Virus record (IMG/VR): IMGVR_UViG_3300044695_000631
Location: 1 to 46,478 of that record
Length of the DNA: 46,478 nucleotides
Source of the DNA: a virus
Reading direction: 5' to 3' (one strand)
Shown here: piece after piece, positions 6,332-16,341 of the stretch
Numbering within the stretch: the stretch's first letter is position 1
Layout: each line of letters begins with the position of its first letter
Notes under the pieces: model-generated
What the model was told of the DNA's origin: nothing
Seen by the model: the letters and a program-made list of their open reading frames with translations, nothing else
The model's database searches: none
Made by a program: the position numbers and the translations under genes

Positions 6332-8354
6332 ACTCACTGTCTTTGCTGTAGTTTTTGTGTCCGGTCAGCCCGTGGGCCGCATCCACAGCACGCATCTGTT
6401 CAACGCTAAGCCTTGGGATCTTCTCAAGGCCGGGGAACATGTTTTCGTGTGGTTCGAGGCGTTGTCTGATACGGTCCCAGATATTCCACTGGTTGCCAAA
6501 TAGATGCAAGCCTGATCCCGCCATAGCAGCCTCATTGGCTCCGACCACATCTTTGTATGTCTGCCCCATCAATTCAGCTTTTTGCGGTTCAGAAATCCAA
6601 TCAACGTCCGCAAGGTATTCAGGAACCGCTGGGTTTACATCACCGGATTTGACGCGAAACTTTGGTGAAGGGGAGTTACCGACTTCCGACAAGAGTAACT
6701 CTTGTATCAAACCCTTGTTCAGGTCTTCGAAAGAAGTAGGAGCTTCTTTTCCCTCTTTTGCCGCCCGCATAGCCGCAAGGTTAAGCGCTCGTTTTTGGAA
6801 AGCCTCGCGTTTAACGGGATCAGCAAGAATTGTGTCCATGTACCTGTTGGCCATGTGACGATCAATCGCAGAAACACCTGCATCGGGCTGCCACGCAACG
6901 CCAAACGACCCTGTTTTGTTTGATAGGCCCGGAACCTGCGTTGCCATACGTTCAACAAGGCCGGTCCAGTCCTCCCCCTCTTTCCGGTGGAAGAAAGCTG
7001 GATCACGCCGAAACAGATCGAGGAAATCCGTGTAACCAGAATAGTCAACGCTGCCCCGTGCGCCGATACCACCCTTCGAAGCGGCACCCAATCCCATCCG
7101 ATTAGCAAGCGTGTCGCTAAAGGCTTCTCTCTGTTCTTTCGTGACTGCGTCCGTAAGTTCCCACGGCCTGCTGTTTATGACGCGATCCAGATCTTCCATC
7201 GAGTTCATGCGAAGACGGGATGTGGCAAGTTGATTTGGTGTGAGCGGGTTGTTGGGAGATGTATATCCAAAGGTCAGACCTGAAAGCACCTTGGCGTCGG
7301 AGAGACCTTGCGGCTCGTCCATCGACAGCATCAGTTTCCTTTGGATGCCACGGTGCAGTTCGGGGTCGATCTTTGATGGATCAATCCCCGAAGCCTTCAT
7401 CTTCGCCATATCTTCGTATGTGAACTTGCCTTCAAGCCCACCGGGTATTTCAAAACGCTCGCCGCCTCCCATTTCGTAAGGGAAGGAGACAGGTTCGTTC
7501 AACGGGCCAAGGTTCTCGACGCCCAATGTATCGCCGAGATCAGCCATCTGGCTGCTAGTCAGTTCCCAAGGCTGCAAACCCTTAAACGTAAGAGGTACAT
7601 TTTCCTCAGCATTAAAAGAGCCAGACACGGATGCGGGTAAAGAAGGCGCTGTTTCAGGCAACGGGGTCCGCGTTTGAGCAAGTGGCTTTTGGTTGGCGCT
7701 AGGACCAGAGCGGGCAGCACTGAAGCGCTGTATCGCCCTTGATGGTTTGGCCTCTGGTGTAACCTTCAGTTCCGAGGCCTTCGTCGCTGCCTTCTTCGCG
7801 CCTTTAATGGCTGTCTTCTCTGCGGCCTTAATCGCATTGCGGACAGCAACCCCTGCGGGCCGCCCAATAATAGGCAGCGCGGACAGAATAGCAGTTCCGG
7901 CCATCGCCTCCATCGCCTCTGCCTCGTCCTTGCGGCCCTGCGCACGGAGCTTGCGTGCGGTCTCGCGGACGTCGCCGAAATCACGAATGCCTGCGGGTAT
8001 AGATGCGATGGCGTCTTCAATAAACGCGTTCGGGTTTTCCACCGCCGCGTCGATCGTGGATTTAGCGATGCCCTTGACGTCACGCGCCACGCTTGAGGGC
8101 GACGACGACTTGATGTAGTTCACCACGCGGCTCGGTATCGACGCAATCCCGCTGCCGAGTTTGTCTACGTTCGCCATCGCCGCTTCATTGGCGCGGCGTC
8201 TCTCGGCCTGCTTCGCCTCAAAGCGACGCTTCTGAGTTGCCTTCGGGCTTTGCTTGCGCACGGCAAGAGGTTTTGCCGACGGGTCAGGCACGACCACGTA
8301 CCGACCCAACTCGTCGTCAAATACTTCAAGCCCAAACGTGTCGCCAGCAGCCAT
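6225..8354 (-). CDS. Large virion-associated protein, probable internal/ejection protein
   Basis: 709 residues, the last gene of the leftward operon. The first 120 residues are basic and helical (QKRRFEAKQAERRRANEAAM). Residues about 145-210 are Ala/Lys-rich with a hydrophobic patch (AILSALPIIGRPAGVAV). The C-terminal half is a soluble domain with SAIDRHMANRYM and GLTGHKNYSK, ending in YFSEGGLAVKK. I do not recognise an enzyme. Its size, Ala-rich amphipathic helices and position after the tail hub and other large structural genes fit an internal protein ejected with the DNA. The Gly-Gly tail motif recurs in other virion proteins here. The role is inferred from context. Confidence 0.6.
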   Translation of the reverse strand: MAAGDTFGLEVFDDELGRYVVVPDPSAKPLAVRKQSPKATQKRRFEAKQAERRRANEAAMANVDKLGSGIASIPSRVVNYIKSSSPSSVARDVKGIAKSTIDAAVENPNAFIEDAIASIPAGIRDFGDVRETARKLRAQGRKDEAEAMEAMAGTAILSALPIIGRPAGVAVRNAIKAAEKTAIKGAKKAATKASELKVTPEAKPSRAIQRFSAARSGPSANQKPLAQTRTPLPETAPSLPASVSGSFNAEENVPLTFKGLQPWELTSSQMADLGDTLGVENLGPLNEPVSFPYEMGGGERFEIPGGLEGKFTYEDMAKMKASGIDPSKIDPELHRGIQRKLMLSMDEPQGLSDAKVLSGLTFGYTSPNNPLTPNQLATSRLRMNSMEDLDRVINSRPWELTDAVTKEQREAFSDTLANRMGLGAASKGGIGARGSVDYSGYTDFLDLFRRDPAFFHRKEGEDWTGLVERMATQVPGLSNKTGSFGVAWQPDAGVSAIDRHMANRYMDTILADPVKREAFQKRALNLAAMRAAKEGKEAPTSFEDLNKGLIQELLLSEVGNSPSPKFRVKSGDVNPAVPEYLADVDWISEPQKAELMGQTYKDVVGANEAAMAGSGLHLFGNQWNIWDRIRQRLEPHENMFPGLEKIPRLSVEQMRAVDAAHGLTGHKNYSKDSEFRLQPTKAGDYKRFRYFSEGGLAVKKHNEDFAVRA

Positions 8355-8369
8355 TAACGTAAACTCCTC

Positions 8370-11144
8370 TTAGCGGCGCATGCCGTAGTGTCGTGCCATA
8401 TCGGCGATGGTTGCCCTGCCGCCGTTGCGGAACGCCTGCACGTGGCCGCCACGGCGCATGCCCATTGAGATGCCGTCGGCGGGTGTATTGTCGTCCGTGT
8501 AATAGAAACGGCCATCTTCGCCCATTTGGGCGTCGCGGCCATTTATCGTAACCGTACCCGTCTCTGGCACTTGCTCTTCGGCGGCCAGACCTTCTTGCAT
8601 CGCCGCCTCATCCGCAGCAGCCCCGTCGCCTATGGCGGTACCGAGGCCGCCTGAAGCCAACTCGTTCGCAAGCAGGGTCTCAGGGTCTTGCTCCAACCCA
8701 GCGGGTGGCGGCGGAATAAAACTACGGTCATCAAACATTGAAGGCAGTGTAGCGCCAGAAACTGCGGCAACCCTACCGGCGGCGGCATTCTTGACCGATG
8801 TCATGTAGTCGGTGTAGCTCTGGGAGCGGCGCAGCATGTCGAGGACTTCGCCCAGCTCTTCTGGCTTCCGAGCGGAAAGGGCGCGGCTCAACTTCGAGTA
8901 CACCTGTTCACCAAACTCCTTGCGTGGGTTCATCTTTGCGACAAATCGACCAAAAGCCGGAAGTACGCCTGTCGGGCCCGCCAATAATAAGTTTACGACC
9001 TCGCCTAAATTTCCTTTTTGGATCATGTCGTCAAGTGCATCCAAGCCCTGCGCGAGGGGTGTCGTACGCGACCCGCCAGTGATTTTGCTGGTGCGCTCGT
9101 ACAGTTGTTTTTCTTGCGCAATGATGCGCTTAAAAAACTTCGCCTCTTCTGGCCCCATAAGGGCCTCAAATTTCTCAATGTTTGCCTTTGCGCCAGCCAA
9201 ACGATTGGCAAGGTTTCCGCCCTTTGACCCGTCTATGTTGCGAGTTACAGCTTCCAATGCCCCAGTCTTGAAGGCTTCTTTTTCGGCGTCAGACATAGCC
9301 GTAAAGGATTTTCGAAGTTGCTTGGCCTGCACCGTGCTCGACAGTATTTTCAAACCATCGTCCATAGCCTTGCGCACTTCTAAGTCGCCACGGTACTTTC
9401 CTCTAGCTATTTTGTAGTCGGGCACCACTTCATCTAGGCGATCCACCATTTGATCACGCAGTTTTTTCAACGATGTGCCCTCGTCACCAGCGCCCCTTCG
9501 GAACGCGGCGGTGATGGCTGTGTCAAGTTGGCGCTTGAAAGAGTGAAGTGTCTCAACGTCAGGAATTACATCCCCCGTTGGGCGGGAGCCGATCAGCGCT
9601 CCGCCCTCATCAAAAACTGGCTCAAGGGCTACTTTTAGCTCGCGCTTGTCCAACCGAGCTTGTCGTTGCGCCTCTTTCCATATGTTGGCGAGTTCGGGGT
9701 TAAAGATAACCTCGTCAATCTTTGGATCACGCACATCACCAAACTTAAACGCTTGCTGATATTCGTCGTTGCCAATGGCGCGCAGGCGATCAGTGATAGC
9801 CTGTTGCTCGTCAAAGAAATCCCCTGCGCCGGGCAGCGCTTCCTTGAACGTCGCACTCATGCGGTCTGGCGTTGCAATGCGTGTCTCTACCAAATCTTGT
9901 ACCAGTTGCTCTTGCCCCGAACTTGGTCTCGCAGCCACCCTTTCGGTAAGCGCAGTTAGTTCACGGTTAGCTGTGCCCAAGGTCAACGGTACACGTTGTT
10001 GGTTTGCCAAATCAGTGTCGATGATTGACCGTTCTATGCCGCCCTCGCCACTCGCGTCGGTAAGTATCTCTGCCGCCCTACGGTCTGCCCTTGTCAACGG
10101 TATTTCAGGCACGCGGATGAATTGACCAGATATGTCGTCATAAACCTCAATGCCCGGTCCGTATTTCTCAAGAAACTTTTGTTTGGCGATGGATGCGCCT
10201 CGACCTGTGTATTCCGCGCCTTTACCAAGAACACCGCCAAAGGCTGCGCCCATAGCCGCGTTCTCAAGGACGGACTGCGGTATGTCGCCAAGCGTCTTCG
10301 CCTGACCGAGACCTGACACCGCGCCGGACACCAAACCAGAGGCCGCTGCACGCGCGCCGACACCAGATAACCTAGAGCCTACTTGGAACCCCTTACCCAC
10401 AACACCAATGCCGGGGATGAACGATCCGGCAACACCGCCAGCCAATTCCAACGGCAGAGCCTCTTCTGGGTTAGCCTTGGCCCACGCGTTGTAGTCGTTG
10501 TTGATCTGCTCTTTGAGCCGGTAGTACTCGTCGGAAGACATCTCGCCCGCCATGAACATGCGTGCGGCTGCTTCAATTTCGTCGTTAAAGTCAAACGCCA
10601 AACCCTTGGCGAACGCGCGGGTGCGTTGCGTGTTCTCACTGCCTTGCGGCACCGTGCCTATGATCTCGTCTTGCTTGACGGGGTCGGGCAGTGGCGCGTC
10701 TGGCGCGACGGAGACCAGCGATGGGTTTAGCGTGCCGTACTGTTTAAAAAACTCTTCGATTTCGGGTATATTGGATATACGCCCACGCAAGTTGTATTTG
10801 CTCGCCAAATCCTCTATGTCCGCGCCCGCAAACGGTCGTTTCTTCTCGCTGTACTGTTGGTACAAATCACGCAGACCAGCCTCGTAACCCGCGATGTCCT
10901 CTTGTGGCTCTGTCGGAGCGACCCCATCCATCGGTACGGCGTCAGTGGTTGTGGGCACGCCGTCGGCAGGTGCATCACCAGCGGGCGAAGTTGGGCGTTG
11001 CCCGCCGTCGATAGACACAACGGTAGCGCCGCCGCTTTCGCTTTCAGCACGCGCTTGTATTTGGTCCGGCGTGACGTCATCAGGCACGTTGGCAAACTGG
11101 AGCGCCTCACCACTGCTAAGGGTAACGGTTACATTTCTTGGCAT
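8370..11144 (-). CDS. Large internal virion (ejection-type) protein
   Basis: 924 residues from the ATG at 11144, which lies one base past the previous stop; a longer open frame upstream would run into the preceding gene. The start MPRNVTVTLSSGEAL, then FANVPDDVTPDQIQARAE, resembles the small N-terminal domain seen in phage internal and transglycosylase-like virion proteins. Residues about 225-330 form a Gly/Ala-rich hydrophobic region (ELAGGVAGSFIPGIGVVG) that could insert in a membrane. The middle is long and helical; the C-terminus is basic (AFRNGGRATIADMARHYGMR). No lysozyme motif is evident. DNA ejection or channel formation across the envelope is inferred. Confidence 0.6.
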   Translation of the reverse strand: MPRNVTVTLSSGEALQFANVPDDVTPDQIQARAESESGGATVVSIDGGQRPTSPAGDAPADGVPTTTDAVPMDGVAPTEPQEDIAGYEAGLRDLYQQYSEKKRPFAGADIEDLASKYNLRGRISNIPEIEEFFKQYGTLNPSLVSVAPDAPLPDPVKQDEIIGTVPQGSENTQRTRAFAKGLAFDFNDEIEAAARMFMAGEMSSDEYYRLKEQINNDYNAWAKANPEEALPLELAGGVAGSFIPGIGVVGKGFQVGSRLSGVGARAAASGLVSGAVSGLGQAKTLGDIPQSVLENAAMGAAFGGVLGKGAEYTGRGASIAKQKFLEKYGPGIEVYDDISGQFIRVPEIPLTRADRRAAEILTDASGEGGIERSIIDTDLANQQRVPLTLGTANRELTALTERVAARPSSGQEQLVQDLVETRIATPDRMSATFKEALPGAGDFFDEQQAITDRLRAIGNDEYQQAFKFGDVRDPKIDEVIFNPELANIWKEAQRQARLDKRELKVALEPVFDEGGALIGSRPTGDVIPDVETLHSFKRQLDTAITAAFRRGAGDEGTSLKKLRDQMVDRLDEVVPDYKIARGKYRGDLEVRKAMDDGLKILSSTVQAKQLRKSFTAMSDAEKEAFKTGALEAVTRNIDGSKGGNLANRLAGAKANIEKFEALMGPEEAKFFKRIIAQEKQLYERTSKITGGSRTTPLAQGLDALDDMIQKGNLGEVVNLLLAGPTGVLPAFGRFVAKMNPRKEFGEQVYSKLSRALSARKPEELGEVLDMLRRSQSYTDYMTSVKNAAAGRVAAVSGATLPSMFDDRSFIPPPPAGLEQDPETLLANELASGGLGTAIGDGAAADEAAMQEGLAAEEQVPETGTVTINGRDAQMGEDGRFYYTDDNTPADGISMGMRRGGHVQAFRNGGRATIADMARHYGMRR

Positions 11145-11145
11145 G

Positions 11146-12378
11146 TTATTTGTTCCAATTAATGACGCGTGCTTTACCTGCCTCTGGTTTAGCTGGCGAT
11201 GTCCGTTCGGTGTAGTACCCCGATTTAGTTCTCTCTGCGCGCTCTTTGGCTCTAGCCGCAACCGTTTGCGCCGCTTCAAAGGCGTTCCGGTATACGCGAT
11301 CACGCGCTGCACGAGGGAGGCTACTGCTCGTAACTAGGGCCGATAAGGCTTTACGTTCACCGTCGGATATCGCGCCGGGGAAGGTAGACTTTAGCATGGA
11401 GAGTGCCATAGACTGTAGCGTGTTGTCCAACTCTTCAGTCGCCACATACACTGGATCGTCGCTGGAGAATAGCGAGCCTACCTGTTTGCGCCAGCCGGTC
11501 AGGCTTCCCTCAAGCGCCTTTGGATTGAGTTCCATAGCGCGCCGAAGTTTTGTCAGTGTATCGGTTGCGCTGTTAAAGACATCCTCGGACTGTATCAGTA
11601 TTCTTTGCTCGCCGCTTGTCAAGGTGCGAGGTTTCGGCGCAACGCCCGGTTTGAACAAGCCTGTCAGGTTCGAGATTTGACCTGTCGCCGCGCCTTGTGC
11701 CGCCGCCTCTTCAGGCGTAGCAGCGCGGAAAGTTTCTTGTGTCTGGCGTTGTGGAAGCGGCGTCCAAATACGCTTCTCGTTGTAGTATCCTTCGACGTCA
11801 CCACGGGTTTCCATAGTGCCGGGAGATTTTAACTCCGGCGCACCCGCCGCACCAACAGGGGCTGGTGTGATCTCGTCCATATATTCTTTTACACCAGTGA
11901 CGGGGTTAAACCCAATCGGCCTGCGTTTGTTGGCAAGTTTGGCAAGTTCAACTTCAGTGTCCACGGCTTGCTCGGCAAGCCCTTCGCTCTGGGCCAACTG
12001 GGCGGCGGCCAACGCACTGAGTGCATCCTCGCGCTTAATTTCGCCCTCGCGCTGGGCCTTCTGTTGCGACGCTAAGACAGGCAGGACGTTACCCGCAACA
12101 CCGCTGAAGCCGCGCGTCGATGTCGGCGCAAAAAACGCCGACGACAGTTCGTACATGCGCTCGCTGAACGAGGGGCCAGCCTGCCTAGCCGCAAGTTTTG
12201 CGGTCAGGTCGTCGTAATACTTTTGACGCGCCTTTGCGGCTTCCTTACGCGCAGTCATGGCCGTGCGGACGGCGGCATACGGCAGCGCGCCAGCATCTTC
12301 CTCTTCTTCAGGAGCCGCGCTACCGAGGGTGAGGCCGCCTTGCAGATTTTCGTCCGTTGTGTCTGTTTCCAAAGCCAT
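11146..12378 (-). CDS. Putative internal virion protein
   Basis: 410 residues. After an acidic N-terminus (APEEEEDAGALPY) it is strongly helical: a Lys/Ala-rich coiled coil near 45-70, another near 105-150 (QREGEIKREDALSALAAAQL), a Pro-rich linker, and a C-terminal helical domain with AMELNPKALEGSLTGWRKQV and SLPRAARDRVYRNAF. I do not recognise a family. It lies between two other large virion-type genes with TAATG and 1-base junctions, so it is co-translated with them. A place in the internal core or ejection complex is likely from size, composition and position only. Confidence 0.55.
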   Translation of the reverse strand: MALETDTTDENLQGGLTLGSAAPEEEEDAGALPYAAVRTAMTARKEAAKARQKYYDDLTAKLAARQAGPSFSERMYELSSAFFAPTSTRGFSGVAGNVLPVLASQQKAQREGEIKREDALSALAAAQLAQSEGLAEQAVDTEVELAKLANKRRPIGFNPVTGVKEYMDEITPAPVGAAGAPELKSPGTMETRGDVEGYYNEKRIWTPLPQRQTQETFRAATPEEAAAQGAATGQISNLTGLFKPGVAPKPRTLTSGEQRILIQSEDVFNSATDTLTKLRRAMELNPKALEGSLTGWRKQVGSLFSSDDPVYVATEELDNTLQSMALSMLKSTFPGAISDGERKALSALVTSSSLPRAARDRVYRNAFEAAQTVAARAKERAERTKSGYYTERTSPAKPEAGKARVINWNK

Positions 12379-13436
12379 TAGATAACTCCCGCCTTCTTCA
12401 AGTCGGCTATTATGCCTGCCGCGCCGGTAAGAGCACCGCCGATTTGCGAGGCCGTAGTCGCAGGGTATTCCTGCTTTACGCTAGACGGTGAAATACCATA
12501 ATCCATCGTTGCACTCGGCACACCAGAGGCAACGCCCTTGAATGCGTTTACCATGTTGTTGATCTGCTCTTGCGGGTAGCCCTGCTGACGCAGGAAGTCG
12601 CCGTAGGCCACGTCGAGGTTCTTCTGGCCCTGCTGCTGTTGCAGCGTGCCAACGCCAGCAATCGCATTCGCGCCAGTGAGACCAAGGTCTTGCGCCCGTG
12701 CGCCGAGGTTCGACAGAGCGCCAGAGGCGGCGAGCTGCTGTTGCTGCTGTGTCTGCGCCAAGCCGCCAGCCGTATTTGCAAGAGTGCCGAAGCGCGACAA
12801 GTCGGTGCCTGCAAGCCCTGCGGCCTGATTGTATCCAGATTGCAGCGCTGCGGTCTGTTGTGCGAGAATATCGGCGCTGACGTCGCGGACGGCGCGTGAC
12901 GTGTCGGTCATCATGCCCGACGGCGTGCCGCCCAAGCCACCACGTCCGCCGAAGCCAAGCTGACCGGCCTTGATGTAGCGGCCTTCAACTTCAGGCAAGA
13001 TGTTTTCAGTAAGGTTGCGGGTGCCCAACTCGGCAATGCGGTTGGTGACGGCCTCATTGTACGGGTTCATGTACGACCCGATGTTCGACACGGATGTCTG
13101 GCCCGCCTGCGTCAAGTAAGGCTGCGCTACGTTCAACGCGCCCGGAGCGGCTGCGGCGGCCTGCGCGGCAGTCGTGGCTTCTCCGAGGAGAGGCTGGTAC
13201 GCGCCAGCCGCAGTCTCGGTCTGACCGAACGCTTTTTGTTGCGTTGGTGTGAAGTCCGCAATACGCGGTCCTTGGTAGGTCGCATACGGGTTCGTGGACA
13301 CCGCCCGCTGGTTCGCAAGGATGTCCATCGCGTAGTTGGTGTACCAATCAGGTAGCACCGTCTGCTTGGTCGTGTCTGAGAGGGCTGAGCCTTGCGGGAT
13401 TTCCATCCCTTCAGCTAAAAATGAACTGACAGCCAT
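12378..13436 (-). CDS. Gln/Ala/Gly-rich virion protein, probable internal component
   Basis: 352 residues. The N-terminus has PDWYTNYAMDILANQ and YQGPRIADFTPTQQKAFG, a pattern I associate with phage internal proteins. The middle is low-complexity, rich in Ala, Gln and Gly (QTQQQQQLAASGALSNLG and LQQQQGQKNLDVAYGDF). A Gly patch (GFGGRGGLGGTPSG) divides two helical parts. The C-terminus is hydrophobic (IGGALTGAAGIIADLKKAGVI) and could contact membrane. Both ends are TAATG overlaps with neighbours. Probably a small internal/ejection protein or scaffold of that complex; no enzymatic motif. Confidence 0.55.
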   Translation of the reverse strand: MAVSSFLAEGMEIPQGSALSDTTKQTVLPDWYTNYAMDILANQRAVSTNPYATYQGPRIADFTPTQQKAFGQTETAAGAYQPLLGEATTAAQAAAAAPGALNVAQPYLTQAGQTSVSNIGSYMNPYNEAVTNRIAELGTRNLTENILPEVEGRYIKAGQLGFGGRGGLGGTPSGMMTDTSRAVRDVSADILAQQTAALQSGYNQAAGLAGTDLSRFGTLANTAGGLAQTQQQQQLAASGALSNLGARAQDLGLTGANAIAGVGTLQQQQGQKNLDVAYGDFLRQQGYPQEQINNMVNAFKGVASGVPSATMDYGISPSSVKQEYPATTASQIGGALTGAAGIIADLKKAGVI

Positions 13437-16108
13437 TAAACTCGTCCTCCAGACAGGTATGCTTCGGGGTTCTTGGCCTTAGCACTAAAGCGGCCCTTTG
13501 CCAACTTCTGACCCTTGTGTTTACGAACTTTGACCCGCAGGTCGTCTAACTTCTTTGCGCCAGCCTTGTTCGACCCGTCACCCAACAGGGCGACAGTCTC
13601 GGCGTCGATCACATATTCGCCGTCGGACAGCACCGCAGGGATGTCATCGCTACGGCCAGTGCCCGCGCCGTTGACTGCAAATTCAGTGCGACGTGACGAG
13701 CCACCGCGCTTTGCGGCGAATGCGCCACCTTCGGCGAAGCGCCTGTCGTCGGGAACGTACATCGACGGATTAGAGGTGCCAGAATTCGGTGAACCCCCAA
13801 GAAGCTGCACAAGCGCTTGTTGCCCTTTTGGGGTTTTGGTGTAGAACTCGATTTCTTGCGGCGTGGCGTTCAATAACAGTGCGTCGAGTACGTCTTCAAT
13901 CGGTGCGCCGATAGCGAGTTGACGAAGTGCGTCTTGGCGCAGGGCTTCTGGGTCGTACATAGCCGACAGTGGCAGCGATGATGGACGGAACTCGTTGGCC
14001 AGCCTGTCGCGCTCGCCTGCGCTAGTGGGCACGTTCTGGAAGAACGATTTCTCAGGGCCGTAACCGTAACGCAGGAAGTCGGTGCCGCTCATATCACGCG
14101 GAGCGAGGTTCTTCGAACTGAAGATACCAGAGGCGCTTGGCAGACGGGCACTGAACACATTTTGGAGACCCCCACCACCGGAGGCATACGAGCCAGTCCG
14201 ACGGCCACCGGCTGCACCTCCGATGAGGCCAGACGCAAGACCCGCGATGCGCAAGGCCTCTTCAAGACCGATTTTCTTCTTTTTCTCCGCCTCTTCTGCC
14301 GCCTTCTTGTCAACGTCAGAAACCGTATCTGGCGACAAGGTAAGGCCACCGCCCGGAGTAGTCCTCGTAGTAGCGTTTACAACAATGGCATTTGGCGAAA
14401 CCGCAGGGGTGGTTGTTGTTGTTGTGCCTCCAACCGTTACGTTAGTTCCGGGGATGGTCCTTCTACCTGTTACCTTGATGAGGTCTTCATCACCGAGCTC
14501 TGCCGTTTCTGGCGGAAGAAGCCGGTCCACCGCTGGGTTTCCTGTGAAACCGCCGGTAACCGCGCCGGGGAGTTGGCCCGAAACTACAATCTCGTCGCCT
14601 CTGTTTGCCGCAGGGTCCGCTATGAAACGATCTAAGTTTAAGCCTCCAGTAACCGCACCGGGAACTGAGCCAGTGACTTTAATGAGATCACCATCATACC
14701 CAGTGTTGTAAGGCGTGCGCGTTTCGGGGTTGATTACGTCGTCTGCGGCGGCGTCTCTCAAATACTGTTGCGTTGGTGTTTTGAACCCACCGAGCTTTAT
14801 GTTTGGCGTCGAAAAGCTGGGAGCGTTGACTACGATGTCTGCATTTGGCCCACCGTATACGGCAGCGTCGCCACCAGTTCCGGCAGCCGCGTCCGCGCCA
14901 GTGCTTGCGCTGGTGTTGCCGCCACGGAATATACTACCAGACTTGGTGCTTATACCTAACTCATCTTGGATATTAGGCGCAACGTAACTGAGCGCACCGG
15001 AAGCAACGCCGCCGAGCAGCGAACTCTTCAGGCTCTGGCCCGTAGCCAAGCCGCCAGCCGTTGATCCGAGGCCCGTACCTAGCGCAGTGGCCGCCTTAGC
15101 CCCAACACCCGCGCCCTGTAAAGCTGGGCCGAGTATTTCACCACCACCAGCGCTAAGGCCGCCCATGATCGCGCCCTTGACTGGATCGCGGCCAGCCATA
15201 GCGGCACCCGCGCCACCAGCGATGGCGGCGGAGAGAACAGGCCCGGCAAATTGAAGGCCGGGGACGAGGCTAACTACAATAGGCAGCGCCGTGCCGACAA
15301 TCTGCCCGAGTGCGCCCAGCGTGCTCTTGTTCTTCTTCTCGTTGGCTACGGTTACATACGCACCCGACGGGTCTGCCGTTTGGATGTCGTATGATGCCTT
15401 GCGGCCCATTGTGTTGGTTAGGTTCTGGCCTACTTCGGTCGCCTTGCGTGCAGCGTCAGCACCTGTGCCCTCAAACACAATCGTATTGGTGTTGAGGTCA
15501 ACAAGGCGCACTGGCTGCTCAGGCGTCACTGCAAATACATTGCCGCCCATCTTTCCGGTGGGGTTGCCTTTGTTAGATACCGGCGCGGTGATGTACTGTA
15601 TGTTTGGGTCTTGAATGACACCGCCCATCCGACCGCCGCCAAAGCCGCCTAGACCGCTTAGGTCCAAACCAGCCAAACTGCTCAGGTCGTAAGGCGCAGC
15701 AGCTTCCTGTGTCATCGGCTGCACGGCGGGAAGGGGTTGGTACGGCGCGACATAAGGCGCTGCGGCAGGCACAGCCTCTCGCGTCATAGGCTGCGCGGTG
15801 GGGAGGGGTTGGTACGGCTCGGCGTAAGGCGTGGCAGGCTGTTGCATTATCGGCTGTGCAGGCGACGTGTACTGGCCCGTGTCGTAGCCGCCATAGAGGC
15901 CACTGAAGTCAAGACCGCCTAGTCCGCCCATGTCGTAGGGCGCGACCTCTTGCGTCATCGGCATAACCGCTGCCTCACGGGGCATGTCCATGATTGGCGC
16001 GGCGTCGCCAAGATACATCACGTCCTCGTTGAACCGCGCGGGGCCACCTTTGGCGTAGCGCGGCACAGACGCTTGCAGATAGTTGCTGAAGCCGGGGATG
16101 TAGTTCAT
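13436..16108 (-). CDS. Large repeat-containing virion protein
   Basis: 890 residues in four parts. Residues about 10-160 hold Pro/Gln-rich repeats (PYQPLP followed by QPMTREA or QPMTQEA, and GLDFSGL/GLDLSGL). Residues about 270-390 are Gly/Ala-rich and hydrophobic (LPIVVSLVPGLQFAGPVLSA). Residues about 430-600 repeat D-x-I-x-V-x-G followed by PGAVTGG. The C-terminus has SDDIPAVLSDGEYVIDAETV and basic KHKGQKLAKGR, a signature I know from other phage structural proteins. The protein likely belongs to the internal core or ejection machinery. It starts by ATGA overlap with the preceding small gene and ends by TAATG with the next. Confidence 0.6.
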   Translation of the reverse strand: MNYIPGFSNYLQASVPRYAKGGPARFNEDVMYLGDAAPIMDMPREAAVMPMTQEVAPYDMGGLGGLDFSGLYGGYDTGQYTSPAQPIMQQPATPYAEPYQPLPTAQPMTREAVPAAAPYVAPYQPLPAVQPMTQEAAAPYDLSSLAGLDLSGLGGFGGGRMGGVIQDPNIQYITAPVSNKGNPTGKMGGNVFAVTPEQPVRLVDLNTNTIVFEGTGADAARKATEVGQNLTNTMGRKASYDIQTADPSGAYVTVANEKKNKSTLGALGQIVGTALPIVVSLVPGLQFAGPVLSAAIAGGAGAAMAGRDPVKGAIMGGLSAGGGEILGPALQGAGVGAKAATALGTGLGSTAGGLATGQSLKSSLLGGVASGALSYVAPNIQDELGISTKSGSIFRGGNTSASTGADAAAGTGGDAAVYGGPNADIVVNAPSFSTPNIKLGGFKTPTQQYLRDAAADDVINPETRTPYNTGYDGDLIKVTGSVPGAVTGGLNLDRFIADPAANRGDEIVVSGQLPGAVTGGFTGNPAVDRLLPPETAELGDEDLIKVTGRRTIPGTNVTVGGTTTTTTPAVSPNAIVVNATTRTTPGGGLTLSPDTVSDVDKKAAEEAEKKKKIGLEEALRIAGLASGLIGGAAGGRRTGSYASGGGGLQNVFSARLPSASGIFSSKNLAPRDMSGTDFLRYGYGPEKSFFQNVPTSAGERDRLANEFRPSSLPLSAMYDPEALRQDALRQLAIGAPIEDVLDALLLNATPQEIEFYTKTPKGQQALVQLLGGSPNSGTSNPSMYVPDDRRFAEGGAFAAKRGGSSRRTEFAVNGAGTGRSDDIPAVLSDGEYVIDAETVALLGDGSNKAGAKKLDDLRVKVRKHKGQKLAKGRFSAKAKNPEAYLSGGRV

Positions 16109-16341
16109 GAGCTTTTACCTTCGAGCATTGGATATACACGCATTCCCCACTCTCGCCAATCAGAGAACTGATATGGATCGGGAATAATTTGTTGCGTAAA
16201 TGGCGAGGCACGCAACAGCCCTATAGCCCAGCCTTGCCACTGGGCCTCTTCGGGAGGCGTGCCGAACGACCACGCGTCGTTGACGGACAGTATAACTGAA
16301 CAGGCCCAGTCGTTCCATGTCATGTTGCGCGGGTCGATCAT
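16105..16341 (-). CDS. Small hypothetical protein beside the tail hub gene
   Basis: A 78-residue protein rich in Trp and Pro (MTWNDWACSVILSVNDAWSF, and FSDWREWGMRV). There is no signal peptide or membrane helix. It overlaps the tail hub gene by 4 bases and the next gene by ATGA, so it is tightly coupled to both. The many aromatic residues suggest a compact virion or assembly protein. I do not recognise a family. Confidence 0.65.
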   Translation of the reverse strand: MIDPRNMTWNDWACSVILSVNDAWSFGTPPEEAQWQGWAIGLLRASPFTQQIIPDPYQFSDWREWGMRVYPMLEGKSS

